Position numbers and translations under genes: made by a program. A stretch of 64,000 nt of DNA from Crambe crambe (Eukaryota > Porifera > Demospongiae > Poecilosclerida > Crambeidae), in the NCBI GenBank assembly GCA_963924555.1, contig OZ004583.1:8384582-8448581 (forward strand), read 5' to 3'. Position 1 is the stretch's first letter. Each line of letters opens with the position of its first letter. Shown here piece after piece: positions 21,926 to 33,087 of this stretch. The notes below the pieces were generated by a model. That model saw nothing but the letters and a program-made list of their open reading frames with translations, did no database searches and was not told where the DNA came from.

Positions 21926-24900
21926 TTATTTTGGTAGCAGATGAACTTTGGGAATAGTGACGCACGAGTATGCCACATTGTTATTGAGTCGGATATCTTC
22001 CTCACGTATATCTAAAAACACAGCCTCGTATTCATGTCCTTGAGCAACATGTCTCTGAACATCATGTTTTGTTGAGGCATCATATCCTTGAGCACGTCCT
22101 GTGACATCACCATGTCCTCCCATATTGTCATTTGATAAACCACTCGAATGCATTTGAGAGAGAATCATTTCCTTAGCGAGGGCGAGCTTCTTCTGTCTTT
22201 CCTTATACTCAGCCACTTTCCTGGTTCGTGAGATCACCAAACAGCAGGTGTAGATGAGGTACGTTATGAGGGAGAAAGCTAAGGAGCTGCACAGAAACAC
22301 TGACACACTCACAGCTATAATAACTGTCATGCTAACATTCGGTGTAGGATCTGGAGATAAATACAAGTTGTGGAATGCACGTCAACTAGTAACATAGCTA
22401 GAACATTGAAATATGAACCATAATAGTTCTTATGTATGTTTCAATGGTGAAATGCACAGCTAAGCTTACCTGTGCCACTTGTAAGGGTTGTCTCTGTGGA
22501 TGACTCATTTGTAGTACATTGAGCTGATGATACATAGACTTCCATGGAAATACCCTCACTTGTTTGAAGTGCCCCACAGATGGTAGTGCGTAGGTTCATG
22601 ATGTACGCTATGTCGTATTGTAGAGCTGCTGGTGTGTTCCTAGTGTTGCCATCAAGTAAGAATGTAAATTGTTGATGCGAATGATTTATTGGTGTTATTG
22701 TCAAGTTATATTGCTCTGTGGTGGTCCGAGTGTCCATGGGGGGTAGCCAGTGGATGTCCACTGTGGCATGTGAGTCAGTACAGCTTCCACTGTAGTTGTA
22801 GGACAGGAAAGAGGGAGGGGATGGTCGTCCTGTATAAGGATATGAATAACCAACCATGTACAGTAAGATATGACATTATCTAGTCTATTAATTGTGTGTG
22901 CACAATAATAATGTGAAGTCGTTTACCTGGCATATCCAGGTATCTGTAATTTCCTGAGTCTTCACAGTCAATTCTGAGACTGTGTGCAGTCACTATGGAG
23001 TAGTTTGACCTGAGTACAGTGATGCTCATGTTGCTTTCTGTTGTAGAGTTTATTTGCTTGTATGTGAGCATTGCTGTGAAGCTAAACATTTCTCCTTCGT
23101 TTGTGGCACAATCATGTCGTATTTCTTTGCTGTTATTGTCTATAGTTTCAGTATAACCAGGATATTCCTGACCAGGGCATATGAAACGCCACGTAATAGA
23201 TGAAAGTGTCCCTGTGGAGTGACAGGAATATTGAACTGTACTTCCAGGACAAATTTCCATCCTTACATCCTCAGGATAAATAGTAGTGATTTCGATGGAA
23301 ACTATAGATCAAATAACAACAACAGTGATTTATTAACCACGACTAGCGTAAGCACACCTATTATCGCCATGTTTTTGTCCACACCCTCTATATATCCTCC
23401 ATACTTAGTGCTATTAACAAAGTTCAAAGGCCAACTGGAAGGGAAATTACCTGGTTATGTCAGGTAGCTGAATAAGCACTTCATTATTTGCCACATTCAA
23501 CTATTAACCCTTTGTAGTCTAGTAGGTGAGGTTGGCGATAATAGGAAGATTTTACCTATTTCCGCCACCCCATAAAACTGTTATATAAAATGGCAAGACA
23601 TTATTATAAATTTGAATTAGAACATTGCTGACACACATACTTTTTGGAAACACTGTTTTTGCCAAAAACACACTTGTTATGTGCCCATTTGTCACATTTC
23701 TCACAATCAATCCAAAAAATCACTTCATCTTTAACATCATCAGGCTCCTTAAGGCCACAAATAGCACAGAGTATTCCATCATCTTCAGGCTCTTCAGCAT
23801 CTTTTCGAAATCGAGCTGGCAGATTTCGTCTAAGGCGAGGTCGATTACTGCTGGCAAGGCTATCAGAGCCTGCTGCTTCATTTGTTTCTGTTTCAGGCAC
23901 TTCATCTAGATCTGTTTCAGGCACTGCTCTTTCATCATTGGCTTCTTCAGCTTCATCATCAGCTTCTCTTTCATCATCAGAGTCACTCTCAATAATCACC
24001 CTACGCTTCTTCAACGGGCCTTTTCCTTTTCCTCTTCCTTTACCTCGCTTCCTGGCAGCTTGATCTTTCTTCTTTTTTGCTTTCTCCAGTTTCTCTAGTT
24101 TTTTTTTTCTCTCTCTCTTCTTTCTTCTGCTGCTTCAGTTCTTCAGCTTCTTTCTTCTTCCTTTCATCTTCTAGCAGCATCTGGTGATAATCATCAGCAG
24201 TGAGATCCCTGGCACCAGTAATCCGTTTTGTACGTTTCTTCTCAACTGCTGCATCTGGAGGAGGAATTGCAAGAATATCTGAGAGGTCATCTGGAATGAG
24301 GCCAGCAGACACTAAGGGGTTCACTATTGGAGTACGACGAATACTGGATAATGCCTGTGGAGTCGAGGTACTAACAGGCGGAGTTGAGGTATTAACCGGT
24401 GGAGTTGAGGTACTAACATGTGGAGTTGAGGTACTAACATGTGGAGTTGAGGTACTAACGGGTGGAGATGAGCAAGGAATCGAAATACTGGGGGAGCTGA
24501 GTAATGGTGGTGACACAGATGCTGAACTAATGCCAGAGCTTGATGGGAATGCAGATTGAATTGAGGACTGACTTGAAGGAGTTGATTCAAGAGTCTGTGA
24601 GCTTGAAGGAGTAGATTGAGGTATGACGGAGTCAGAAGAATCTACAGAAGATTCTAATGAACTTGATGTTCCATGTAAAGTTGAGGGGACCATTTTTTCT
24701 TTCGAAATTGCACTTGGGTTGAAGGGATGAATCCCACATTTCATAAATCCGGCTTTTATGTTACTTATCGAAAAAGCACGCTCAAATGGTACTTTAACCA
24801 CTTTAGCAAATTCTCTTTTTGTAACAGTGAAGTTGTGCTTTTTGAAGCAGAGAGCACGAACCGTTTTTGAAAAATTATCTTTCAGAGATTTGAAAACAGA

Positions 24901-26342
24901 TACGTCAAGTGGTTGTAAGGCATGAGTAGTATGTGGTGGTAAGCAGAATAGAATTACATCATTAGAACGGCATATGTCAATGGTATCAATTGTCAAGTGG
25001 GACTTGTGTCCATCGACTAATAGTAGAAGTGGCCTTTGTGGAACAGCATACTTCAAGAATATCTTTGTTAACCATGACAAAAATAATTCCGAATCGATCC
25101 ACCCAGATTCTGACTTTGCGTACAATGCATCGTCTGGACCTTCAAACCGATATCTTCCACCTGGAAAGGATTTCGCATAAATTATCATCGGAGGATGGAG
25201 AATGCCCGCTGCTGAAGCACAGCACAGCACAGCATAGTTATATGATCACTTGTTCCAGTAGCTTGACTGTACACAGCTTTAGCTCCTCTGACAGTTACGG
25301 CTTTTTCTCTGGTATAGTCCAAAGGTAAAAATGTTTCATCACAATTATATATCTGTCTTGGCTTATTTTTAAGCTCGTGCTCATCAAGCTTTTCTTCCAA
25401 TTTTTTGAAATAATCATCTACAGTTTCCTGATTAAACGCCTCTGCTCTGTTACGTTCAAGGGAGTCGGTTTTCCGTAGTGTGAGTTTAGGGTGTCTTTTT
25501 GTAAAATTAGACCACCAATGATCACTTGGGCCGAGTTCTGGGTTAAATCTGTGATCATTTCCAGACCTTTTAGCTATGGCCCAGGCAAAAGCTTTCACCA
25601 TAGTACGAGTTAATGGAAAGCCTCGTTGAGCCATGTAAATGAGGTAAGAAACGAGACCATCTTCCTCAGTCTTTGTCAGTGCTGTCTTGACTCCAGGGTG
25701 GCTTCCATGCTCCACTCGTCCTCTAACTCTGTCCTCAAGTGTTTTGCGTGGCACATTACACTTCAAAGAGGCTCCCCTTATTGACATTCCTTCTTCCACA
25801 TATTCCATGGCTTTTTCCATATCATCATCTTTCCAAAGCTTACGCTTTTTTGGAGGCATTCTGTAAGGCACATAAAAAGAGGCTACTTAGATGACTAGCA
25901 CAGCCTAATTCAACCTATTTCACTGTAAACACACCTTAAAGTCCCTAGTACCAAAACTATCTCAAGTTAGACAGCTATACACATACCTTATCTCCTCAAA
26001 GTAGCCTTGCACTAAGGTAAGTGCTGTGGACAAACTAAAGAGGACGTAGAAATGTATATTGCTTCACTAGATCTAGCTTTTCTTGGCGTCTGAAGCAGTT
26101 AGAGCAGTCCAAAATACACCAAAAGAAAGCATGTGCTCTGTGCTATTCACTGAGCATGCTCATTGATGATTATTACACACCCACAAAAAGATAATTGGCT
26201 ATTGGCGATAATAGGGAGCACTTCCTGTATGGCGATAATAGGTCAGCTTACGCTATATTAACCACGACTGTAACAGTTACAATAAGTCACCTTTGACTGA
26301 TAAACACAGAACCACAGTCTTTAACAATGCTGAGATCACCAT
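21926..26342 (-). CDS. receptor D: Ig-FN3-TM receptor, intron 1 carries a pogo element
   Basis: The signal-peptide exon is 26342-26291 (MVISALLKTVVLCLSVK). Intron 1 holds a complete pogo-type transposon (23346-26253). The remaining exons are Ig-like 23301-22927, FN3-like 22829-22470 and TM plus tail 22350-21926, all phase 1 and all open. The short linker exon of genes A-C is absent. The TM helix (VIIAVSVSVFLCSSLAFSLI) and following basic segment are unlike those of A-C, but the tail end HEYEAVFLDIREEDIRLNNN followed by VAYSCVTI is the same, with an ITIM-like VAYSCV. So the extracellular modules and tail end are conserved while the membrane segment was exchanged. Whether the 2.9-kb insert is spliced out cleanly cannot be told from sequence. 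Confidence 0.7.
23346..26253. mobile_element. pogo-type DNA transposon inserted in receptor D intron 1
   Basis: Terminal inverted repeats start GCGTAAGC and contain ACCTATTATCGCC; a TA lies just outside each end (23344-23345 and 26254-26255). The 12-mer GGCGATAATAGG occurs four times near the ends (23357-23368 inverted, 23534-23545, 26204-26215, 26231-26242), probable transposase-binding repeats. Outside the TA, the 13-mer TATTAACCACGAC occurs on both sides. The right flank continues as the receptor D signal-peptide exon region. Confidence 0.8.
23604..25871 (-). pseudogene. pogo/Tigger-like transposase with C-terminal PHD finger, two frameshifts
   Basis: Three overlapping minus-strand frames make one protein. 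Frame 1 (25871-25185) has a basic start (MPPKKRK), a psq/CENP-B-type helix-turn-helix (GMSIRGASLKCNVPRKTLEDRV) and the first catalytic Asp in IYNCDETFLPL. Frame 2 (to 24040) has LLLLVDGHKSH (second Asp), CLPPHTTHALQPLDVSVFKSLK (third acidic residue), a Ser/Pro-rich linker with STPPVST repeats and a Lys/Glu coiled coil. Frame 3 (24014-23604) has an acidic region and a PHD-type finger, CAICGLKEPDD ... CEKCDKWAHNKC ... CQQC. The first break is a 5-base gain in a CTGTG run near 25215; the second is one extra A in a ten-A run near 24110. Both are slippage-type changes, so this looks like a recently dead element or assembly slips. Confidence 0.8.
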
Positions 26343-26429
26343 CACTGAGTTGAGCAAGTTAGTGTGGATGAGGCTAGAGCTACGTAGTTATCACCAGTCC
26401 TCTTGCTAATGGTTAGCTACAGTATAGCT

Positions 26430-26640
26430 GTTAGTAAACAAAGTGTTCGTATAATAGCCAACTATGATAGATCACTGTGCTACTGTGACATAAGAGCATT
26501 ACATCATGATTCCCAATGTGTATTATATACGTAACATGAGATTTTCTACTAGCCATCCTTGCTGGCTATTATACACATGTGGCTATCATGCAAGGGAAAG
26601 TAGGGAGATGAATTCATGTTATGATAACACACACCAAAGT
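26430..26640. repeat. conserved intergenic block, copy 1
   Basis: This stretch (AGCATTACATCATGATTCC ... CAAGGGAAAGT ... GATAACACACAC) recurs at 32910-33065 and 48876-49060, each time beside a receptor gene or fragment. It is a duplicated gene-flank, possibly promoter. Confidence 0.6.
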
Positions 26641-26670
26641 AGATAGCTATAAACATAATAATCATTATTA

Positions 26671-28499
26671 TTAATAATTCTTATTGGTCTGATTTACTGA
26701 GTAAGCTACATTCTCAGTCACTTCAATGTTTCCAGGAACTACTTCTTCATACACTGGAACAATTGGAGCGAGGTTTATCACATGTTCCCCTGACTCCGAG
26801 TGTGTAATGGTTGGCAAGGGTTGCATCCTCAATTGCTTCTTTCTACACTTCTTTCCCAACAGTATAAACCCCAAGAAAATTATCATGATGATAAAGAGGA
26901 CAAAACTGGTTGATATTCCAATCAATGCTGATATCAACATTTCCACCTTGGCATTGTGTTCACTCATAGGCATACAATTCTCTGTGAGATTAAATAAAAC
27001 CATATCATTGCCACACTCAGAGTGATATGCCATGGTATATCCCTTCCTCCTAAAAGAGAACATGCAGCTCTCCTATCTAGTGCTGTTAAGAATGAAATGG
27101 ATCATGCATCACCATATCCAGCATAATTATAGCCATTGCAATCATACTTGTATTTGGAGTAGTTGTGATGTTGTCTGTACGATTACACTGAGGGAGTGGT
27201 GTCCAATTCCCATTAGTACAGGTGACAGTTGTCTTATTAGTGGGGAAATACCCTTCATCACACTGGAAGGTCACACTAGCCCCTTCAGTTGTGCTGGAAA
27301 AGTTCCCCAACCGACCAATTGTGAGAAGTATGAGAGGGTCACATTCTTAATGAGGAGGGAAATTATTATTAAAAGTGACATCATTACTTTTATGCATTAC
27401 CTTCAATGGGATTGACACAAATGCTGTCATCAAGACTTGAGTTCCATCGTCTGTTTATTCCACACTCCACCATGACTTCCCTTCTACTGTTATTACACTG
27501 AAGGACTAGAGTCTCTCTTTGTGTCGTCGAGGAGTAATAATGGTGTGTGATAATTGAAGTATTTAGTGGACCAAGCAATGGGCAATGACCTGTGCAAATA
27601 ATTCATGGAAATAAAATAGCCACAATATGTATACGTTACTACCAATTGAGAAATGTGATGATGTATCATCTTGTGATATTCCATGACAGTAAGAGGTAGT
27701 GATGGTGATGTTGTAGAGTGTATTATTTCTCAGTTGAAGAGTTGCTGAGGAGTTGAAGGTGGTGAAGTCACCCCTGCCTGATGGTGGGGAAGGAGACACT
27801 GTGATGGAGTAACTGTCAACTCTCTCTGAATGTATTGAACTCCAAGTAGCCATTAAGGACTGCACACTGTCATTCACTTCGTCTAGAGGCAGCAGACTCA
27901 GACTTGAAAAATGTGAGTCTGGAACTGAATTGATATCATTTCATTGGATGTTGGTTAAATTGTATCTATGTAGCTAGCAAGAAGCTGAGCCCCATACATT
28001 ATTATACTCACAGATGATATTGAGTATGGCTTGATCATCTCCGTTACATGTGATTCTGGTTCCATTGAGTTGGAGTGCCACTGTTATGTGAAGTGTTGAG
28101 GTGAATGTGGTGCCATTCATGGAGGTGAACTCAGCTCTAACTGGAGAAGATGCTAGTGCATTATTGTAGATCATTCCAACTGGATCAAGTTCAGTGTCAA
28201 TAACAATATTAATGGTCTGCATATGTGGAACTGACAGCATCCACACTACAAGGAAGTCATTGACAGTGCAGATATAGACTACTTCATCACCAGGACAGAG
28301 AATAGTGGTCTCATTAATCCTGATGAGGTCTGCAGCTATACAAATTCAGTGTACATAACTAACTAGATATAAACTACAGCTAATTATTAGCCTATGACTG
28401 TATGTTGCTATTACCTGATCTTGTCAGTATCAGATTTAGAATGCAGACACAGCATATCCATGCAGCAACTTGAGATATAGCTGTAGTCATGACAGACAT
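26671..28499 (-). CDS. receptor E: Ig-FN3-sushi-sushi-TM receptor, intact
   Basis: Six exons: signal peptide 28499-28415, Ig-like 28329-28012, FN3-like 27924-27643, sushi-like 27589-27401, sushi 27345-27148, TM plus tail 26981-26671. The Ig-like exon has ILCPGDEVVYIC and ITVALQLNGTRITC. The FN3-like exon has MATWSSIHSERVDSYSITVS and NNTLYNITITTSYC. Each sushi (CCP) module has four Cys with the expected late Trp (ECGINRRWNSS; CDEGYFPTN then CTNGNWTPLPQC). The helix is LISALIGISTSFVLFIIMII, followed by KKCRKKQLR. The tail has PIVPVYEEVVP and TENVAYSVN. All reading frames are open and splice sites canonical; I estimate about 460 residues. Family-level similarity is to animal complement-control and Ig receptors; no vertebrate orthologue is recognisable. 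Role inferred as a surface recognition receptor. Confidence 0.75.
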
Positions 28500-28731
28500 A
28501 CACTCAATTCAACTTGAACTCTATAGTGTAGCCTATAAGCTATACTAGTTATTAAGCACAGTTTATGATATGGGGACATGGGAATTAATAATAATTGTTC
28601 CAAAATCTGCTACGTAATATTTTCTGGATGTTAATTTCTTTGATGAACTGCATGCATGGTTTAATAGAGCTAGCTAGTTACTTTTGAAGTCTATTGATAA
28701 AAAAATAATAAAACAGTATCTATAATAAGTA

Positions 28732-30419
28732 TTATAATAATAATTCTGTTGTTAGCTTTACATTTATGTAGGCAATATTCCCAGTCACTTTAATGCTCTC
28801 AGATTTTTCTGGAACTATTTCTTCATACACAGGAACAAGTGTCTCTGCATTCTCCCTTGAGCCTGTGGTGTTTTGCTCTGAGTGCTCAACGGCTGACACA
28901 AACTTAGTCCTTAATTGTTTTTGTCCACATTTCTTTCCCAAAAGCAGTCCCAGGATAAAGGTCACAATATTGAAAGTAAGAAAACTGATGGATGCTCCGA
29001 TTAACACAGAAATTGGCAGTTTCACCTAAACATTGTGATTACTCGTAGTCATGAAATCTCCTTGTATTGAGGAGAGTAAAGAGAGAAGAAAAAGAGAGAA
29101 AATGACCAAATTAAGACTCGACTATAATAGCATGCTAGTTACATGTAGCTAGCAACACTTCAATTTATGCTCACCAAGGGACTGTGTGGCGTTCTGTTGG
29201 GTTTCAACAGAGGTACAAATTGGGGTGCAAATGTGGTGTTCTGGAAGTGGTTTCCAATTCCTATCAATACAGAAAGCAGCCATCTGATGGAAGGAGAAAA
29301 TTCCTTGTCACACTGGAAGGTCACATTGGCCCCCTCAACTGTACTGGAGTAGTTTCCCAGCCAACCATGCAAGGGAGGTATTGGAGGACCACATTCTTGA
29401 TGGGGAAAATAAAGTATGTAAAACATTTTTTATCTAGCTAGCTAGCTAGCTATACCTTTGGAGGAATTGATGCACACATGGTTAAGAGTTGAGTTCCATT
29501 GTCCATCTATTTCACACTCCACCATGATATTCTCTTCTCTACTATCATTGCAGTTTAGAATTAAAGTCTCTCTTTGTGAATCAGATATGAAGGTGTGATA
29601 ATGGACAGTACTTGAAGGCCTTGGCAATGGGCAATGACCTGCAAGAATTATTAAATTATTAAAGGGAAAATTGGTTTAGTTCATACCAATGTATCGTCTT
29701 GTGATATTCCATGAGAGTAAGAGGTAGTGATGGTGATGTTGTAGAGTGTGTTATTTCTCAGTTGAAGAGTTGCTGAAGAGTTGGAGGTGGTGAAGTCTCC
29801 ACTGCCTGATGGTGGGGGAGGAGACACTGTGATGGAGTAACTATCCACTCTCTCAGGATGTATTGAACTCCATGTAACCATGAAGGACTGCACACTCTTA
29901 TTTACTTCTAAAGGCAGTAAATTTAGGCTTGAAGGATGTGAGTGAGGATCTGAAATGATAATGATTATAATTTTGTAGATAATTCTAGATATATACTCAC
30001 AGATGTGACTGTGTCAGTCCTGCATGTGATTCTGGTTCCATTGAGTTGGAGTGCCACTGTTATGTGAAGTGTCGAGGTGGCTGTAGTGGTATTCATGGAG
30101 GTGAACTCAGCATATATCGGAGAAGATGCTATTGTAGACCATTCCCACTGGATCTAATTCGATATCAACAATGATATTTATTTGCTGTCCATTTGGAACT
30201 GATAAATCCCATTGTATGCTCAGCTGTTCATTGAGAGTGCATACATATATCACTTCTTCACCAGGACAGAGAATATTTGCTTCATTCATAATGATGTCTG
30301 TACATGATTATCATAGTCGAGCATAAAGCATCAATAACATTCATACCTGCTTTTGTCAGTAACAGATTCAATCCAATGTTGATAATGCCGAAAATCAAGC
30401 TTGTCATTATCTTCATCAT
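28732..30419 (-). pseudogene. receptor F: Ig-FN3-sushi-sushi-TM paralog with several deletions
   Basis: Exon positions follow gene E: signal peptide 30419-30347, Ig-like 30297-30001, FN3-like 29949-29687, sushi-like 29638-29456, sushi 29395-29175, TM plus tail 29025-28732. In the Ig exon eight bases are missing after DPVGMVYN, which shifts the frame into a TGA. The end of the FN3 exon has lost about 16 bases, and the second sushi is frameshifted after FQCDKEF. The tail is still open and reads LVPVYEEIVPEK and TGNIAYINVKL; IAYINV fits the ITIM consensus better than the other E-H tails. It is the most diverged of the E-H set and probably dead. Confidence 0.7.
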
Positions 30420-30954
30420 GTAACCCAAAGATGCACACTAGCTAGTACTGGACTAAGAACACAACTGCGTGTAGCTACAACTTCTACGTACGTAGCTTAT
30501 AAACTATGACATAAAGGAGTGACCTAAAACCAAAAGTAGTGCTAATAATCTGTTATGCATCAGTTTTATTACCGTTGCTTCACAAACATTATTGACAATA
30601 ATTATCAATGAGCTAATCATTATCATCAATAAACTGATTCAATCCTTTTATGAAGAAACATGTTGTCATTGACTAGGAATCCTCAGTTGCAGCAACCATA
30701 GCTACAGTCAAGTCTAACTTAACTTAGTCTTTAATGAACCAAAATTCCAAAAAACTGGATAACAAACCCAATTAGCTACAATGCATGCATGCATGCAGGA
30801 TTAATGCAGATTCATGAGTTTTTGCTGCCTCTCTGTAAGTGGTGATCCTGTCATTGTTGAGTCATGAGCTGAATGAGTAGGAACCATGGGGGCCTGCATG
30901 AGGGCCCTTGCTTCCCCTATCCCCACCCACAATTTTTAAAGAAACACACCAAAA
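30420..30954. other. intergenic spacer between receptors F and G
   Basis: AT-rich, with a GCATGCATGCATGC run near 30782. No exon recognised. Confidence 0.4.
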
Positions 30955-32869
30955 TCATAAACCTTCATTATTCTTATTGATCCGATTTACTGAGTAAGCT
31001 ACATTCTCAGTCACTTCAATGTTTCCTGGAATTAAATGTACTTCTTCATACACTGGAACAATTGCAGTGAAGTTTATCACATGTTCCCCTGACTCTGCTC
31101 TTGGAGTACTTTCCTCCGAGTGTGTAATGGTTGGCAAGGGTTGCATCCTCAATTGCCTCTTTCTACACTTCTTTCCCAAAAGCATAAACCCCAAGAAAAA
31201 TATCGCAATGATGAAGAGGACAGAACTGGTTGACGTTCCAATCAATGCTGATATTAACATTTCCATCTTGGCATTGTGTTCACTTATAGGCACAAAATTC
31301 TCTGTGAGATAATTATCATAAGATAAAACCACATCTGACTCTTATAGCTACAGAGAGAAGGATCATGTGCTACGTAATAGCCATTATCAGCTGTGGCTTT
31401 TCCTTCCTCCTTGAAGAGGAACATGAAGCTGCTCTCCTAAGTAGCTATGGTACGCATGTCTGACATAATTTTGTAGCCATTACAATCATACTTGTATTTG
31501 GAGTAGTTGTGATGTTATTTGTATGATTACACTGAGGGAGTGGTGTCCAATTCCCATTCGTACAGGTGACAGTCGTCTTATTAGTGGGGAAATACCCCTC
31601 ATCACACTGGAAGGTCGCACTACTAGCCCCTTCAGAAAAGTTCCCCAATCGACCATTGGTGAGAAGTATGAGAGGGTCACATTCTTTATGAGGGGGAAAT
31701 ATTATATTTAAAAGTGACATCATTTAATACTTTTATGGTTACCTTCAATGGGATTGACACAAATGCTGTCATCAAGACTTGAGTTCCATTGTCTGTTTAT
31801 TCCACACTCCACCACTTCATCTCCACTGTTATTACACTGAAGAACTAAAATCTCTATTTGTGTTGTCAAGGAGTAATAATGGTGTGTGACGATTGAAGTA
31901 TTTAGTAGACCAAGCAATGGGCAATGACCTGTGTACATGGAAATAAAATAACTAGTTAAAACACAATACGTTAGTAGTACCAATGGAGAAATGTGATGAT
32001 GTATCGTCTTGTGATATTCCATGACAGTAAGAGGTAGTGATGGTGATGTTGTAGAGTGTGTTATTTCTCAGTTGAAGAGTTATTGAGGAGTTGGAGGTGG
32101 TGAAGTCTCCACTGCCTGATGGTGGGGGAGGAGACACTGTGATGGAGTAACTGTCCACACTCTCTTGATATATTGAATTCCATGTAGCGATGAAAGACTG
32201 CACACCGTCATTTACTTCTTCTAGAGGCAGCAAACTCAGACTTGATGGATATGAATGAGGGTCTATGATTATACACAGCTCAAATTTTATAACTGCTATA
32301 ATGAGTCAGTATACTACAGCATGCATACGTAGGTGAATTGAATCAACTTTTAAAATTTGCCTCCAACATCTCAGTCTATAATCACTAGATACATTTAAGC
32401 TAAGTGCTCATACTCACAGATAAAATTGAGTGTGGCTTGTGCTACACCTCTGCTACATGTGATTCTGGTTCCATTGAGTTGGAGTGCCACTGTTATGTAA
32501 AGTGTTGAGGTGACTGTGGTGGCATTTATAGAGGTGAACTCAGCATATATTGAAGAAGATGCTAACTCTTCATTGTAGACCGTTCCCACTGGATCAAAGT
32601 CATGGTCAATAATGATATTTACACGCTCTCCATTTGGAGCATATAAGTCCCAGTCTAAGACATGATCAGAACCACCAACGGTGCAGACATAGACTACTTC
32701 TTCACCAGGACACAGAATATTGCTCCCATTAAGCCTAATAATGCCTGTCCATCAAAATACGTAAAGTGACAATAATGATCAGTCTATAGCTAAAGAACTA
32801 GGACATTTACGTACCTGCTTCTGCCAGTATCAAATTCAGAAGCACTACACTGAGCACTTGCTCCTCCAT
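30955..32869 (-). CDS. receptor G: Ig-FN3-sushi-sushi-TM receptor, intact
   Basis: Exons: signal peptide 32869-32815 (MEEQVLSVVLLNLILAEAG), Ig-like 32744-32418, FN3-like 32262-31981, sushi-like 31928-31743, sushi 31683-31492, TM plus tail 31301-30955. All are open and joined at GT-AG introns in the same phases as gene E. The second sushi has lost the STT of gene E (GNFSEGASSATFQC). The membrane-proximal and tail parts read LISALIGTSTSSVLFIIAIF, then KKCRKRQLR, IVPVYEEVHLIPG and TENVAYSVNRI. The signal peptide is nearly identical to those of H and J. It is part of the tandem series E-H; the conserved block at 32910-33065 lies just upstream. Confidence 0.75.
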
Positions 32870-32909
32870 GAGTTGACTCTGCTCTGCAGCTGACTACTAG
32901 GGATGCACT

Positions 32910-33065
32910 AGTATGTAAACAAAGTGTAATGATAGATCACTGTGCGAGCATTACATCATGATTCCCAAAGTATCATAATAGTGGAGTTGGATCTACTAAC
33001 CTACATGTGGTTATCATGCAAGGGAAAGTTGGGAGATGAATTTATGTTATGATAACACACACAAA
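32910..33065. repeat. conserved intergenic block, copy 2
   Basis: Matches 26430-26640 and 48876-49060. Here it sits between the start of receptor G and the end of receptor H, so it could carry G's promoter. Confidence 0.6.
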
Positions 33066-33087
33066 GTATGTATACAGATTATAGTTA

